This document shows, piece after piece, positions 11,970 to 20,934 of a DNA stretch of 64,000 nt. How positions within the stretch are numbered: the first letter of the stretch is position 1; every line of letters begins with the position of its first letter. The notes under the pieces are model-generated. The model was not told the DNA's origin and made no database searches. It saw only the letters and a list, made by a program, of their open reading frames with translations. A program made the translations under genes and the position numbers. The DNA is from Bacteroidales bacterium. GTDB lineage: Bacteria > Bacteroidota > Bacteroidia > Bacteroidales > JAADJA01. The DNA lies in contig JAGVPB010000042.1 of NCBI GenBank assembly GCA_020052415.1, positions 124,001-188,000 on the forward strand, in the 5' to 3' direction.

Positions 11970-12716
11970 ATGAATACAATGATAAAGATTTTCAGAATTG
12001 TAATACTTAGTTTTGCATTCATTACGGTTGTGTCATTCCGGTTAAATGATCATAAATCTGCTGCTATGCAATTAAGTCCTGATCCACAGATAAGAAATAA
12101 ACAGTATTTGCCTGAACCCCGGCTGACATCGGAAGTTTCAGTTGAAGAAGCCCTGCTCAACAGGCGTTCGGTAAGAGAATTTAAGGATGAACAGCTCACC
12201 CAGGGCCATGTTTCACAGCTTCTTTGGGCAGCTTACGGAATAACCGATAAACAAAGTTCCCCAGGATTTTTACGGGGCGGCCTAAGAACAGCGCCTTCCG
12301 CCGGCGGGCTATATCCTTTGGAGATTTATCTGGTTTGTGGAAAGGTTGAAGGATTGAAAAGCGGGACTTACAAATATGATTCACAGGATCATTCACTTGA
12401 ATTAATGATGGAAGGCGATATAAGGAAAGACTTGTCGAATGCGGCACTTGCACAGGATTTTATTGCACAGGCCCCGGTTTCACTTATATTTACAGCAGTA
12501 TTTAAACGTACGACACAAAAATATGGTGACCGTGGACGGGAGCGTTATGTTTGCACCGACCTTGGCCATTCGGCAGAAAATGTCTATCTGCAAGCCGTCG
12601 CTCTGAACCTTGGCACATGTGCAGTGGGTGCTTTTACCGATCAAATGGTCAGCATGGTGATGCAGCTCCCGGATGATGAAACACCGTTGTATATTATGCC
12701 TGTCGGAAAATATTAA
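11970..12716 (+). CDS. SagB/ThcOx-type nitroreductase family protein, exported
   Basis: The protein (248 residues from the ATG at 11970) begins with a hydrophobic segment (MNTMIKIFRIVILSFAFITV), so the enzyme is probably exported or membrane-anchored. The rest is an FMN-dependent nitroreductase fold of the SagB type: NRRSVREF near the start, then APSAGGLYPLEIYLV, GTYKYD, a GRERYVCTDLGHSAENVYLQA stretch and a GTCAVGAF segment. SagB enzymes oxidise azolines in peptide maturation, but many stand-alone homologs with signal peptides have no known substrate. No YcaO or precursor-peptide gene is nearby. An in-frame TTG at 11877 would add 31 residues translated from repeat DNA and is unlikely. A phosphopantetheinyl transferase starts three bases after the stop. 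Confidence 0.8.
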   Translation: MNTMIKIFRIVILSFAFITVVSFRLNDHKSAAMQLSPDPQIRNKQYLPEPRLTSEVSVEEALLNRRSVREFKDEQLTQGHVSQLLWAAYGITDKQSSPGFLRGGLRTAPSAGGLYPLEIYLVCGKVEGLKSGTYKYDSQDHSLELMMEGDIRKDLSNAALAQDFIAQAPVSLIFTAVFKRTTQKYGDRGRERYVCTDLGHSAENVYLQAVALNLGTCAVGAFTDQMVSMVMQLPDDETPLYIMPVGKY

Positions 12717-12719
12717 AAA

Positions 12720-13406
12720 ATGGTTGAAGTTTTTGCTCTGAAATTGCCGGATGAAACCGCATTCGCTGAAAAAAAGGAACATTATATTTCTTTCCTTTCA
12801 GAAGAACGCAGGGAACATTTTAACAGGTTCAAAAACTCAAAAAGCGCACTGCGTTCCATATTTGGAGAGTTGATCTCAAGGAAAATTTTAAGTGAAAAGC
12901 TCCTCACCGCCCCCAGTTATTTCGAATTTAAAAAAACTGAGAACGGGAAACCCTATCTCGACTCAAAAGATATTCATTTCAATTTGTCACATTCGGGTGA
13001 ATGGGTAGTATTTGCTTACTGTGATAGGGAAACGGGCATTGATATTGAGAAGGTCAGACCGGTGAATTACAGGATTGCTGAACGTTTTTTTTCATCCGGA
13101 GAAAACGATATTCTAAGCGGATTGAAAGGTAAAAGGAAACTGAATTTCTTTTTTGATCTCTGGACATTAAAGGAAAGTTACCTGAAAATGCTTGGAACCG
13201 GCCTTACCAAATCCCTGAGTTCATTTACGGTCTTGGCTTCGGGACAGGACTTTCGGATTGAAGAACATGAATCGGGTCAGGTTTTGCCGGTATTTTTTAG
13301 ACAATATGCGGTTGACAAGGAATACAAACTTTCAGTTTGTTCAGGATGCGAAGTTTTTTCTGAAAAATTGAAGTATCTTGCGCCTGAGGAAATAATCCGG
13401 TATTGA
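12720..13406 (+). CDS. 4'-phosphopantetheinyl transferase (Sfp type)
   Basis: The enzyme moves the phosphopantetheine arm of CoA onto a serine of acyl or peptidyl carrier proteins. The 228-residue length and three motifs are typical of the Sfp/Gsp group: FNLSHSG (87-93), GIDIEKV (106-112, with the magnesium-binding D108 and E110) and WTLKESYLK (148-156). It starts three bases after the nitroreductase stop and is followed by a patatin gene after about 11 bases, so the three form an operon. No polyketide or non-ribosomal synthase lies in the window, so the target may simply be the fatty-acid ACP encoded elsewhere. Confidence 0.9.
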   Translation: MVEVFALKLPDETAFAEKKEHYISFLSEERREHFNRFKNSKSALRSIFGELISRKILSEKLLTAPSYFEFKKTENGKPYLDSKDIHFNLSHSGEWVVFAYCDRETGIDIEKVRPVNYRIAERFFSSGENDILSGLKGKRKLNFFFDLWTLKESYLKMLGTGLTKSLSSFTVLASGQDFRIEEHESGQVLPVFFRQYAVDKEYKLSVCSGCEVFSEKLKYLAPEEIIRY

Positions 13407-13417
13407 TTGCCCGGCAA

Positions 13418-14329
13418 ATGGAAACATCAAAAAAAAATATCGCACTTGTATTATCCGGTGGAGGCGCCCGTGGGTTAGCTCATATCGGCGTTATTGAGGA
13501 ACTTTTAAAAAAAGGATACGAAATCACTTCAATCGCCGGAACCTCGATCGGATCTTTGATTGGCGGAGTTTATGTTTCGGGCAAATTACCTGAATTTACC
13601 GAGTGGATCTGCAACATTGGAAAACTCGACGTTTTAAAACTGATGGATTTTGCCATCCACAAAGACGGATTTATCAAAGGTGAAAAAGTCTTTAAAAAAC
13701 TGAGTGAATTTATTGATAAAGCAAACATTGAAGATTTACCAATTCCGTATTCTGCAGTGTCAGTGGATATTCTAAAACACTGTGAAGTGGTATTCAGTTC
13801 GGGCAACCTCATAAAAGCAATACGTGCATCAGTTTCTATACCCACCATCCTGCGACCGCTGAATTATCTGGGAACCGAACTGGTGGATGGTGGTGTACTA
13901 AGCCCTTTGCCGCTTAATTCTGTTGCAAGGACTGAAAATGACATCCTGGTTGCAGTGAATTTAAATTCCGATATGCCCTATGCCCGGAAGCACAGGACTG
14001 ATGAACAGGGTAACTTTGAAAGCGCTTATTTAAAAGCCAAGGAGTTCATCAACCGGAGATGGCCGGTAACTGAAAAAAGTAAAAATATCAAAGTCGTCGG
14101 CTTCTTCGACCTTATTACTGAAAGCATCTATACCATGCAAATGAAGTTGGCTGAAATGGCTATTGAGAAATACCAACCAGATATTATGGTCAGTATTTCA
14201 AGGTTTTCGTGTGAACTTTTTGAATATTACCGCGCTGAGGAATTAATTGAATATGGGCGGAAACAATTCCTGGCGTCGCATGCTATATTTCTGGAGGGAC
14301 AAAGTGGTAAGGAAAAAGATATAAGATAA
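13418..14329 (+). CDS. Patatin-like phospholipase
   Basis: The predicted serine hydrolase acts on lipid acyl esters. All catalytic elements of the patatin family are visible: the oxyanion loop GGGARG (14-19), the nucleophile S43 in GTSIG and the dyad aspartate D157 in VDGG. There is no signal peptide and no outer-membrane barrel domain, so this is a cytoplasmic RssA-like protein of 303 residues. A TTG at 13403 could extend it by five residues and overlap the preceding gene; the ATG at 13418 is preferred. It is last of a three-gene operon with the nitroreductase and the phosphopantetheinyl transferase. Confidence 0.88.
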   Translation: METSKKNIALVLSGGGARGLAHIGVIEELLKKGYEITSIAGTSIGSLIGGVYVSGKLPEFTEWICNIGKLDVLKLMDFAIHKDGFIKGEKVFKKLSEFIDKANIEDLPIPYSAVSVDILKHCEVVFSSGNLIKAIRASVSIPTILRPLNYLGTELVDGGVLSPLPLNSVARTENDILVAVNLNSDMPYARKHRTDEQGNFESAYLKAKEFINRRWPVTEKSKNIKVVGFFDLITESIYTMQMKLAEMAIEKYQPDIMVSISRFSCELFEYYRAEELIEYGRKQFLASHAIFLEGQSGKEKDIR

Positions 14330-14383
14330 AAGTTTCAGGTTTCAGGTTCCACTTTTAACTTTTAGAAATAAATTCAACCGGTA

Positions 14384-16459
14384 TTATTCCGGAATCTGAG
14401 TTACAGTTCCTAAGTTTGGAAGCCAGATTTCATTCTTGTCAGAATTGGTGACTTCATGGTTCAGATTTAAGTCTCCTTCTTTGTAACCTGATTCACCGGA
14501 CTGAATTTTCCAAATCAAATTTATATCATCCTCATTCACAACACCTGTAGCCTGTCCATCACCTCCCACTAAACCATAAATTCCTGCACCAATTTCCTTC
14601 TGTCCGCTGGAATAGGCTTTATCAGATGCATTGGTAAAATCATATTCATATACACCCGCTAATTTGGTCAGAGGTTCTGATGACATAATCCCAAGATGAT
14701 TCCTGTGGTAAACCACGACAAACAGATTATTATGCGGATGAACCAAAAACTCCGTTAAGCTGTTTCCATCCATACCAACTACCTGGCCTGTATTTTTTAA
14801 CAAGGCCGCTTGCCTTGTAATTGCTGTGGAGGCAATAGCCGTATATGCTTCACCAGTAGTTTCCCTGAGTTCAAGCAATACCCAATCAACAATATCAGAT
14901 GGAGGGGGTGCTGAAATATTTTCGGAACCCGGATAATTCCAGGGAACTCCGCTATATGGTTGAGAAAGCGGGAAATCGGTTGAATTGGTTAAACCGGTGT
15001 TCATATCGGTTCCATTGAAAGGGCCTTCAAGCAATACTTTGACATCAACTTTGGTAATATCCCATGCATAAGCTTTAATGCACAGATCGAAATCGCTGGT
15101 TGTGCCTTCTCCTGCAGGATGCCAGGTCATTTCATCCGGACTTGTCCAGCATTTTCCCGTTTCCAGATGAGGCAAACTGTATCCTTCTGCAGTCCCTTCT
15201 ACTGCCATTGGATAATCTTCTCCGGGTGCATAATACTTTACTTTTATATAAAAATCATCTCCTGATTGAATTTTCAATGGTTCAGGAAGATTAATCTGCC
15301 AGAATCCCGGATAATCGCAGTATTGCTCAGGCGCTGAAGCCAGCAGCCCGCTCAGATTCGAACCGTCAAAATCCTCATAAATCTCTGCCGACAACCACGA
15401 TCCGTAAGAAACAGTGTAGGTTCCGATTCTTGTGATGTACTGATCACCGACCGCAGTATATTTTATCAGGCCATAAATTACAGGATCTTCATAACCCACA
15501 AATGGCCAGCCACCAATGGTGTCGTACTGGTAGATTTTCAGGTCAGGATCATTTACTTCCATTTCCGGCCAGATGGAATTATATTTCAAAACCAATGTAT
15601 CCTTATATGAAATGTAGAAATACCCGCTTTCGCCAAATCCGGTACCATAACTATTCTTTGCAATCCAGGCACCATTACCGCAGGCAGTGGTAATGGTATC
15701 ATTCCAGCCGACTATGGCAATAGCATGAGTTGTGGATCCGCCTCCCTGATAACAATAAGTATAGTGCCCGTTTATCCAACTGTAATTAGCAGAAACTGAA
15801 CGGTAAGTATTATAAACCGCGCCGGAGTTTATTATTGTTTCCTTGAAAGCATCATGATCTTCGGGTAAATATCTGGAGACCGGAATATAGGCCTGGGGCT
15901 CAAGTCCTGGGGTGCAGCTGCCATTTACAGGTATGTACGGATCTTCAGTTTCCGAAATTGGCCCGGAACCTCTTACAAGGTAAGCTGTTGACATAAAATG
16001 ATGACCCCATGTGCAGGGATTAAGATCAAAGCCATGACAATTTTTCAAATTATTCTCCGAAAGGTCATAATCACCGAGTCCCATGACCTTCCAAACCGAT
16101 TCCATTGAACTATAAGTGGCGAATGCCCAGCACGCACCGCATGTAAGCTGATGCTTTACCAATGTGAGCAATGATGTACCTCCGGGGCCGGCAGTCCTCA
16201 TATCATAAACCACAGGGTAATCCTTAGGTGACTTGTTTTTTTTCATTTCGAAATACTGATCAAACTTCAGAAGGACAGGTGATGGCGCTGCAAGCATATC
16301 GAAGCCGTTCTTTTTTGAAGATTCGAATTCATTAAGGAATTTCACGAAATCCGGATTGGCAGGAGCCTTTTTTAATCCGGTTTGTGAAAAGACAGGCAGA
16401 GAAGTAAAGAGGACAATTGAGAGAATAACCTGCCAGCGAATGTAAATTATCCCGGACAT
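14384..16459 (-). CDS. Secreted papain-like (C1A) cysteine peptidase with C-terminal FNG/dockerin-like module
   Basis: The 691-residue exported protein has a signal peptide (about 1-25, cleaved near VFSQ). The peptidase domain (about 80-300) has all papain residues: oxyanion Q104, nucleophile C110 in QLTCGACW, H245 in THAIAIVGW and N269 in AKNSYG. The next region (about 300-460) is beta-rich and resembles the lectin-like or C1-associated domain that follows such peptidases. From about residue 470 to the end comes the shared module, with LLEGPFNGTDMNT, IVDWVLLELRETT, a YHRNHLGIMSS segment and two acidic dockerin-like repeats ending LPNLGTVTQIPE. No T9SS sorting tail is present. It is probably a surface-held protease for extracellular protein. 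Confidence 0.85.
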   Translation of the reverse strand: MSGIIYIRWQVILSIVLFTSLPVFSQTGLKKAPANPDFVKFLNEFESSKKNGFDMLAAPSPVLLKFDQYFEMKKNKSPKDYPVVYDMRTAGPGGTSLLTLVKHQLTCGACWAFATYSSMESVWKVMGLGDYDLSENNLKNCHGFDLNPCTWGHHFMSTAYLVRGSGPISETEDPYIPVNGSCTPGLEPQAYIPVSRYLPEDHDAFKETIINSGAVYNTYRSVSANYSWINGHYTYCYQGGGSTTHAIAIVGWNDTITTACGNGAWIAKNSYGTGFGESGYFYISYKDTLVLKYNSIWPEMEVNDPDLKIYQYDTIGGWPFVGYEDPVIYGLIKYTAVGDQYITRIGTYTVSYGSWLSAEIYEDFDGSNLSGLLASAPEQYCDYPGFWQINLPEPLKIQSGDDFYIKVKYYAPGEDYPMAVEGTAEGYSLPHLETGKCWTSPDEMTWHPAGEGTTSDFDLCIKAYAWDITKVDVKVLLEGPFNGTDMNTGLTNSTDFPLSQPYSGVPWNYPGSENISAPPPSDIVDWVLLELRETTGEAYTAIASTAITRQAALLKNTGQVVGMDGNSLTEFLVHPHNNLFVVVYHRNHLGIMSSEPLTKLAGVYEYDFTNASDKAYSSGQKEIGAGIYGLVGGDGQATGVVNEDDINLIWKIQSGESGYKEGDLNLNHEVTNSDKNEIWLPNLGTVTQIPE

Positions 16460-16599
16460 ATTTCTATTGATTGTTGTTTAATTTCCAGAAATTCAGAGTT
16501 ACATAAGGTTTTTAACTCTTATCCTTTGCTTAGGTTTCGTTCTGTCCTGTATAATTCAGTGAAAGTAATTTCGTGGAATAAAATCAAAATACCTCAGAG

Positions 16600-17742
16600 C
16601 TATTTAATTCTAAGCAGGCTACCCAGCTTGAGTGAAATATCCAGAAATATGATACTGGCATTTCCGTTTCTTTCGATATGATAAATCGAATTGTTAATTT
16701 CATCGCTTATCAAGCCTGCATTTTGTAAATTAATAAAAGGATAAAAGCGCTTTCCTTCCTTTCCGATGATAAAATCAGACTCTCCTTTATTCAGCTTTAC
16801 CAATCCATCATTGCCAGTACTTATAAACAGAGATTGCCTGATAAGCCGCAGGGTATAAATTAGAAAACTTTTTTGCCGATCCCTGCCCAGTTTTGAAATT
16901 TCGTTAACAAAATCAAGTGTATCGGCTACGCGGTTTCCAAAACAAAGACGCATCCATTTTGTAAACCACTGAATATTCAATTCGCCTTCTTCAAGTTTTA
17001 AAAGATGTTGTTTGGCTTCCAGATAATTTCCGTTTGAAATTTTTACAGCATCATTTACAGGACCGGGTTCGGGAAATTCACTGACAAGCCGGGCAGTCAG
17101 TTCCTCATCATCAATTCCGGGTATTTTAATAATTTGAGTTCTCGAAAGGATAGTTTTTATTACTTGTTCCTGGTTTTCGGAAATAAGGAGAAACAGTGTT
17201 TTATCGGGTGGCTCTTCAAGGATTTTCAGCAACTTTGGAGCCGCTGCATGGAATAACTTTTCCACCATCCAAATGATCACCACCTGATAATCGGCTTCAT
17301 AAGACCTGTAACTTAAGGTTTTAATTATGTTGTTACAGTCATTGGCATTGATAATTGCCTGCTTTTTTTCTATTCCTATCTTTTCGTACCAGTCTGCAAG
17401 TGAAATATAACCATTGTTTTCAACGATCAGTTCGCGCCATTTGGCAACAAAATCGGTACTAACGGGTTTATCATGCTGCTGAGTTTTTGAGGTGGGATAT
17501 ATAAAATGTAGATCGGGATGAATAAGCTTATTGTACTTTATACACGAAGGACAAATCCCGCACGAATCATTATCGTTTCTTTTAGTACAATTTATAAACT
17601 GGGTATAAGCCAGTGCAAGCGCCAGTTTACCACACCCTTCCTGACCCAGAAACAACTGTGCATGGCTTACCCGGTTTTCTTTCACTGTTTTTATCAACCG
17701 GAGTTTGGTTGTATTCTGCCCGATAACATCGGAAAACTTCAT
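16600..17742 (-). CDS. holB: DNA polymerase III subunit delta'
   Basis: This clamp-loader subunit works with delta and tau/gamma to load the beta clamp. Seen in the 380 residues are the N-terminal FSDVIGQ, the P-loop GQEGCGK (33-39) and a four-cysteine zinc module (C52, C61, C64, C67). The segment around KLLKILEEPPDKTLFLLIS is the usual clamp-loader signature, and SRTQ supplies the arginine of the SRC-like motif. The C-terminal part is poorly conserved, as usual. The region upstream of the start is occupied by a degenerate tandem repeat, so the promoter was not located. Confidence 0.9.
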   Translation of the reverse strand: MKFSDVIGQNTTKLRLIKTVKENRVSHAQLFLGQEGCGKLALALAYTQFINCTKRNDNDSCGICPSCIKYNKLIHPDLHFIYPTSKTQQHDKPVSTDFVAKWRELIVENNGYISLADWYEKIGIEKKQAIINANDCNNIIKTLSYRSYEADYQVVIIWMVEKLFHAAAPKLLKILEEPPDKTLFLLISENQEQVIKTILSRTQIIKIPGIDDEELTARLVSEFPEPGPVNDAVKISNGNYLEAKQHLLKLEEGELNIQWFTKWMRLCFGNRVADTLDFVNEISKLGRDRQKSFLIYTLRLIRQSLFISTGNDGLVKLNKGESDFIIGKEGKRFYPFINLQNAGLISDEINNSIYHIERNGNASIIFLDISLKLGSLLRIK

Positions 17743-17754
17743 GGGATTGGGGTG

Positions 17755-17918
17755 AATTGAATAGATTGACTAAATTGACTAAATTGACTTGATTGACTAA
17801 AATGACACTATTGACTAAATTGACTAAAATAATTAGATTGAATACTTGTACTAATGACTAAATACTAACTACTCAAGACTACATACTAAATACTAAATAC
17901 TAACGACTCAAGACTAAC
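17755..17918. repeat. Degenerate tandem repeat, TTGACTAAA / ATACTAA units
   Basis: The first half consists of about eight imperfect copies of a 9-10-base unit close to ATTGACTAA; the second half changes to ACTAAATACTAA units, ending at the stop of the GH13 gene. The tract fills the whole gap between two minus-strand genes. The pattern has no spacers and no hairpins. Confidence 0.75.
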
Positions 17919-17919
17919 A

Positions 17920-20736
17920 TCATTTCAGGATCAGCTTTTTAACCTCTTTAATACCATTAAGGGTCAGCTCGGCAAAATACATTCCCAGTCCGGCCCTTTT
18001 ACCGCTTTGGTCTTTACCATCCCAGGTATAGGTATATTCGCCGGCTGGAAATTCACCGGTAACGACAGTCCTTATCTTACGCCCGCTCAGGTCATAAATT
18101 GTAAGTTCAGTAAATGCTTGTTTATCCAATTTTATCAAAATATTAAAATTGCCGGAAGAAGGATTCGGATATATTAAGCTTCCTCCTTCAAATTGCCCTG
18201 AAATATCGCCGGTTCCCAAACCGATTTCCGGCTTGTCAAGTTTTTTATCTGTGTAAATCCTGTACTCTCCGGCTTCCAGTGAAATCATCTGCGATGTACT
18301 TGTAACATTTACCGAGTCGCCCAGGAAATAATTATACCAGTACCCTGTATGCTGAAATTCCGGATTCATATCGTCTGCCGTTACACCAAAATTTCCCAGT
18401 ATCGTCACATTCATCGAACTGTGATCCAAATGTATTGATTTGAGAGCACCGGAAACATTCAGGCTGAAATCGGTTGTCCGGAATGCCGCTTCATTCTGCT
18501 TAAGGTGAGCAAGTGAAGAAAAAACCCCAAACAGTAATTTTCGCCTGTAGTCGGAAAGATAGTTCCACTTTATAGGTTTCTCATCCGTGCGATGATCGTC
18601 CTCACCAATTACGCCCGGATAATTAATATGATAGTCATAACCAAGTTCACCGAATTGCCATATCATTTTGGGACCGGGTATTGTGATAAAAAAACAGGAT
18701 GCGAGTTCAATTCTATGAAGGGCAATTGTCGTATCCTTGATATTGTAGTTCCCTGATGAATTTCCGTAATTGATATTTTTCGCCATCAGCCTTTCTTCAT
18801 CGTGACTTTCCATATATCCCATTACATGCGGATCGTTCCAGCCTCTTTTTTTGTACGAAATCCAGTCAAAATTAGAATTGGCGGTCCAACCCATCGTTGC
18901 CTCGCTGTAATTGTAGTTCGAATTTCCCCACAACATACAACCGTAATTGGAGAGTTCTTTTTCTTCGGTATTGTCGCACCAGTGTTCAAGGATTACATAC
19001 GCATCAGGATGATCATTCCATATTTCATCAGCCATTCTTTTAATAATGGCAATACGCCCGGCATTGTAAGAACCGCCGCTTCCGGAGTTTGTAAATCCCT
19101 GAGTAAAATCGAAACGGAATCCATCAATTTTATATTCGGTGAGCCAGTAATTGTTTACACTGTCAACAAATGCTTGTGTCGCCAGACTTTCATGATTAAA
19201 ATCATTGCCCCAGCAGTAAGGCTCATGCGGACATACAGCATTGAACCAGGGATTATTGGCGGCCGGTCTGTTGTTCACATCATCCCAATACATCTGAGTC
19301 ATTACATTTTGTCCATAAGAATGATTGAGTACCATATCCATGATCACTGCGATACCATTGGCATGGCACTCGTCCACAAACGCCTTGAAATCATTTTTTG
19401 GCCCATAATATTTATCGGGTGCAAAATAAAAAGACGGATTGTAACCCCAGCTAAGGTTCCCTTCAAATTCGCTGACGGGCATTAATTCGATGGCATTAAT
19501 ACCAAGGCTTTTGAAATATGTTAAGGTATCCTTCAGAGTTTTAAAATCATGTGCAGCCAAAAAATCCCGTAGCAGCGTTTCATAAACAACAAGGTTATCC
19601 TGTTGGGGTGGATTAAAGCCGGTTACCTGCCATTGATATTCATCCTGTCCTGTTTGTAAAACCGATACCAGACCAATTGTTTTATTTTCCGGATAGGGCT
19701 TAAGGTTTGGATATGTTTCCTCTTCAATCCATGGATCATTCCATTTGTCCAGAATTTTATCCGTATATGGATCAGCTATGAGAAGTTCTTCGTCAATCAG
19801 ATATTGAAATGCATATTCTTCACCCGGCGTTAAATTCTCAATTGTTACCCAGTAGCGTGTTTCTAAATTGTTTGCATCGGTAGTCGTTCTCTTTAATTTA
19901 TATTCAGGACCGATTTGCCAGTCATTGAAATCGCCAACTACATATATTGAAGATTTATAGGGAGCATGTATGGCCAGTGTTACAGTATTATCGTCAATGT
20001 AATTTATACCGTCGCGGGTTCCTGCAGGCTGGGACGAAACTGTTGTTTCGCCACGAACATAGTAATAATTAGAATCAGCCACCTGATTGATCCCGCTTAC
20101 AGCCACCACCTTAATCCAATGTTTGGTATCGGTTTCGGATGATGCAGAAATCGTTTCATTCAGAGAATTACCTGCAACCGAAGTGATCAGGATTTCATCC
20201 ACATATAACGAAAGTGTTTCCGCTAAAGTAGATTCTGCAATTATGTCGATAGGATCGCCGGGATCAACAAAATAAGGGGATTGGTCCGGGCTGACCAGGT
20301 TTATATTCAAACCGAGTTCAAATACTTCAACAAAAATATCCGGGGATGTCTGCTGAGTACCATCGGCACTTCTGAAGACGAGGCATATTTGTGTTATCAC
20401 TCCGGTAGCCGAAACGCCATAAAAATCTCTGATGGTCGGTTCTATGACCATTTCGTAAATATCCGTCCCGATATTTGTCAACTGGGGCTGGGTTGTGTTG
20501 TTTCCCCACGACCCGATTACATTTTGCCATGCGTTTCCGTCCACGGTTACTCCTGTATGTGCGTAAACATCTCCTGTATAGCCCTCGAGGCCGGTACCAC
20601 CGGCATTAAAAGTTAAGGTAACGGCAGCATCGGCAGTTGGTATGGCAGGATCGGTAACAACTATTTGACCGGATGCACAGTTCCAGAAAAGAATCAAACC
20701 CGTGATAAACAGGCATAGAACGAATGTATTTTTCAT
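17920..20736 (-). CDS. Secreted GH13 alpha-amylase family enzyme with T9SS sorting domain
   Basis: The predicted endo-acting alpha-glucan hydrolase is secreted through the type IX system. Signal peptide about 1-23; N-terminal beta-sandwiches (about 25-235); a CBM48/E-set-like domain (about 245-340, with VVGDFNDWQ); GH13 barrel about 380-760. Conserved GH13 regions are DMVLNH, GFRFDFTQG (nucleophile D543), VILEHW (acid/base E584) and SHDEE (H645, D646). The C-terminus (about 855-938) has IYPNPSSG and ends GIKEVKKLILK, a type A sorting domain with an FlgD-like insert. It lies 3' of a SusCDE set but seems separately transcribed, having its own -7 box and following a terminator. The most likely substrate is starch or glycogen. 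Confidence 0.9.
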   Translation of the reverse strand: MKNTFVLCLFITGLILFWNCASGQIVVTDPAIPTADAAVTLTFNAGGTGLEGYTGDVYAHTGVTVDGNAWQNVIGSWGNNTTQPQLTNIGTDIYEMVIEPTIRDFYGVSATGVITQICLVFRSADGTQQTSPDIFVEVFELGLNINLVSPDQSPYFVDPGDPIDIIAESTLAETLSLYVDEILITSVAGNSLNETISASSETDTKHWIKVVAVSGINQVADSNYYYVRGETTVSSQPAGTRDGINYIDDNTVTLAIHAPYKSSIYVVGDFNDWQIGPEYKLKRTTTDANNLETRYWVTIENLTPGEEYAFQYLIDEELLIADPYTDKILDKWNDPWIEEETYPNLKPYPENKTIGLVSVLQTGQDEYQWQVTGFNPPQQDNLVVYETLLRDFLAAHDFKTLKDTLTYFKSLGINAIELMPVSEFEGNLSWGYNPSFYFAPDKYYGPKNDFKAFVDECHANGIAVIMDMVLNHSYGQNVMTQMYWDDVNNRPAANNPWFNAVCPHEPYCWGNDFNHESLATQAFVDSVNNYWLTEYKIDGFRFDFTQGFTNSGSGGSYNAGRIAIIKRMADEIWNDHPDAYVILEHWCDNTEEKELSNYGCMLWGNSNYNYSEATMGWTANSNFDWISYKKRGWNDPHVMGYMESHDEERLMAKNINYGNSSGNYNIKDTTIALHRIELASCFFITIPGPKMIWQFGELGYDYHINYPGVIGEDDHRTDEKPIKWNYLSDYRRKLLFGVFSSLAHLKQNEAAFRTTDFSLNVSGALKSIHLDHSSMNVTILGNFGVTADDMNPEFQHTGYWYNYFLGDSVNVTSTSQMISLEAGEYRIYTDKKLDKPEIGLGTGDISGQFEGGSLIYPNPSSGNFNILIKLDKQAFTELTIYDLSGRKIRTVVTGEFPAGEYTYTWDGKDQSGKRAGLGMYFAELTLNGIKEVKKLILK

Positions 20737-20777
20737 AAAATTAAATTTAAAAAACTAATTAAGCATCGCAAAAATAA

Positions 20778-20785
20778 CAAAATTA
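20778..20785 (-). promoter_or_regulatory. Putative -7 box for the secreted GH13 gene
   Basis: On the minus strand this reads TAATTTTG, a perfect TAnnTTTG, about 42 bases before the ATG at 20736. Confidence 0.4.
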
Positions 20786-20880
20786 AAGAAGGAGGCTGAG
20801 ATAATTAGTGCCTGACTTTTTTGTCCGGATTAAGTGAAGTAAGAACAGGGAACACCGACTTACAAATTATGAAGCACAAA

Positions 20881-20915
20881 GAAAAAGCCTGTCCTTTGAA
20901 GGAACAGGCTTTTTC
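20881..20915 (-). terminator. Rho-independent terminator after the SusCDE operon
   Basis: A long stem with one bulge (GAAAAAGCCTGT-CC against GGAACAGGCTTTTTC) lies 20 bases past the SusE-like stop. On the minus strand the stem ends in a T run. It separates the SusCDE operon from the GH13 gene. Confidence 0.8.
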
Positions 20916-20934
20916 CTGAATATTGAAACGCGTT

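Noticed and set aside
11970-13406. A RiPP biosynthetic cluster based on the SagB-type enzyme
   Set aside because: No YcaO cyclodehydratase, no precursor peptide and no transporter were found nearby, and the enzyme has an export signal.
17755-17918. Possible CRISPR array
   Set aside because: The repeats are only 7-10 bases, directly adjacent and without spacers, and no cas genes are present.
18802-19485. A 227-codon open frame on the plus strand
   Set aside because: It is antisense to the catalytic barrel of the secreted GH13 gene; the GH13 motifs are conserved on the minus strand.
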